This document shows positions 18,504-18,976 of a stretch of 18,976 nucleotides of DNA, one piece after another (within the stretch, counting starts at the first letter, position 1; the number at the start of each line of letters is the position of its first letter). Source of the DNA: Basidiobolus heterosporus B8920 (taxonomy: Eukaryota; Basidiobolomycota; Basidiobolomycetes; Basidiobolales; Basidiobolaceae). The notes beneath the pieces were generated by a model. It did not search any database. It was not told the DNA's origin and saw only the letters and a program-made list of their open reading frames with translations. The DNA lies in assembly GCA_000697455.1 (NCBI GenBank), contig JNET01029957.1, positions 1 through 18,976 of the forward strand, read 5' to 3'. The position numbers and the translations under genes were made by a program.

Positions 18504-18976
18504 ATGCCAGAGACTAGAGTTCTTTTTGTATGCCTTGGTAAGTGATAATACGGGATCAGGACTTTCAAGAATGAAGCCTTAATCCCCTTTTAAGGTAACA
18601 TCTGTCGTTCACCTATGGCGGAAGCTGTGTTTGCACACACCGTTAAAACCAAGGGCCTAGGCGACAAGTTTTTCATCGATAGTGCTGGTACCGCTGCATA
18701 CCATGTCAGTATTTCTGTTCGACTTGTTATTGATCAGTTAAGCCACTAACATGCTTATTTAGGTTGGAGAGACTCCAGATTCAAGATCAGCTGCCACTTG
18801 TAGAAAACACGGAGTCCCGGTCAACTCAAGAGCTAGACAAGTTAGTCCTTCTTATTTTCCTTGACTTGGTTTGGTCAGTAATAACTCTCTGGCTTCTCTA
18901 GGTAAACGTGAAAGATTATACTGACTTTGATTACATTCTGTGCATGGACGAATCCAATCTGGCTAACTTGAAAGCG
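18504..18976 (+). CDS. LTP1: Low-molecular-weight protein tyrosine phosphatase, 5' part
   Basis: Four exons are visible, 18504-18537, 18595-18704, 18763-18840 and 18902 to the window edge (18976), giving 99 of an expected 155 or so residues. The start MPETRVLFVCLGNICRSPMA contains the catalytic P-loop C-x5-R (Cys10, Arg16) followed by Ser17, all at the N-terminus as is typical of this class. FFIDSAGTAAYHVGETPDSR and the CRKHGVPVNSRARQ block match the family, and DYILCMDESNLANL precedes the missing general-acid loop (usually DPYY or similar), which lies beyond the window. It hydrolyses phosphotyrosine, and members also act on small acyl phosphates. All internal phases close. The start is the first ATG, only a few residues from the P-loop, as in human and yeast homologs. 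Confidence 0.94.

Noticed and set aside
1-18976. Transposons, LTR elements, viral relics, gene cluster or defence island
   Set aside because: No integrase, transposase, reverse transcriptase or capsid-like frames, terminal repeats or secondary-metabolite genes are seen; the genes are ordinary housekeeping families in intact exons.

Overview
The window looks like a compact fungal chromosome segment carrying eleven protein-coding genes, two of them cut by the window edges. I count about 50 spliceosomal introns. Most are 45-75 nt long, nearly all are GT-AG, and they begin GTA(A/T)GT or similar. A CTG codon falls at an invariant leucine of RPB11 (LFAGYK block), so the standard code is used and the CUG-Ser yeasts are excluded. 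The intron density, the two fungal-typical families (DUF262 and DUF3605/Gig1) and fungal-style splice signals suggest a filamentous fungus, perhaps an early-diverging lineage; that placement is an inference. I see no tRNA, rRNA, CRISPR array, transposon or viral relic.

Layout from left to right: (1) the 5' end of a DUF262 gene (-, 1-290); (2) acyl-protein thioesterase 1 (+, 637-1821, 8 exons); (3) a 19-exon WDR59/Mtc5-like SEA/GATOR2 subunit (-, 2352-7157); (4) RNA polymerase II subunit RPB11 (-, 7663-8271); (5) a class-B J-domain chaperone (-, 8623-9660); (6) mitochondrial dihydroxy-acid dehydratase ILV3 (+, 10601-12706); (7) calmodulin (-, 13209-13816); (8) the beta subunit of the nascent polypeptide-associated complex (+, 14456-14981); (9) an ARFGAP1/Gcs1-type Arf GAP (+, 15670-17160); (10) a DUF3605/Gig1-like protein (+, 17685-18229); (11) the 5' part of a low-molecular-weight tyrosine phosphatase (+, 18504-end). 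For every complete gene the exons were joined by eye; the codon phases close exactly and the product lengths match the families.

The genes are unrelated housekeeping functions and do not form one pathway or an obvious gene cluster. Divergent pairs (DUF262/thioesterase, J-protein/ILV3, calmodulin/NAC-beta) share intergenic promoters of 350-940 bp. The J-protein/ILV3 interval is the best marked: it holds a perfect CRE palindrome beside the chaperone gene and two Gcn4/AP-1-type sites toward the amino-acid biosynthesis gene.

I did not find a convincing undescribed system. The points most worth checking are a possible two-isoform thioesterase, a poly(A) signal inside a hairpin loop, a GC-AG intron required by reading phase in the WDR59 gene, the calmodulin gene with an ATG-only first exon and a 12-nt last exon, and the promoter sites mentioned above.
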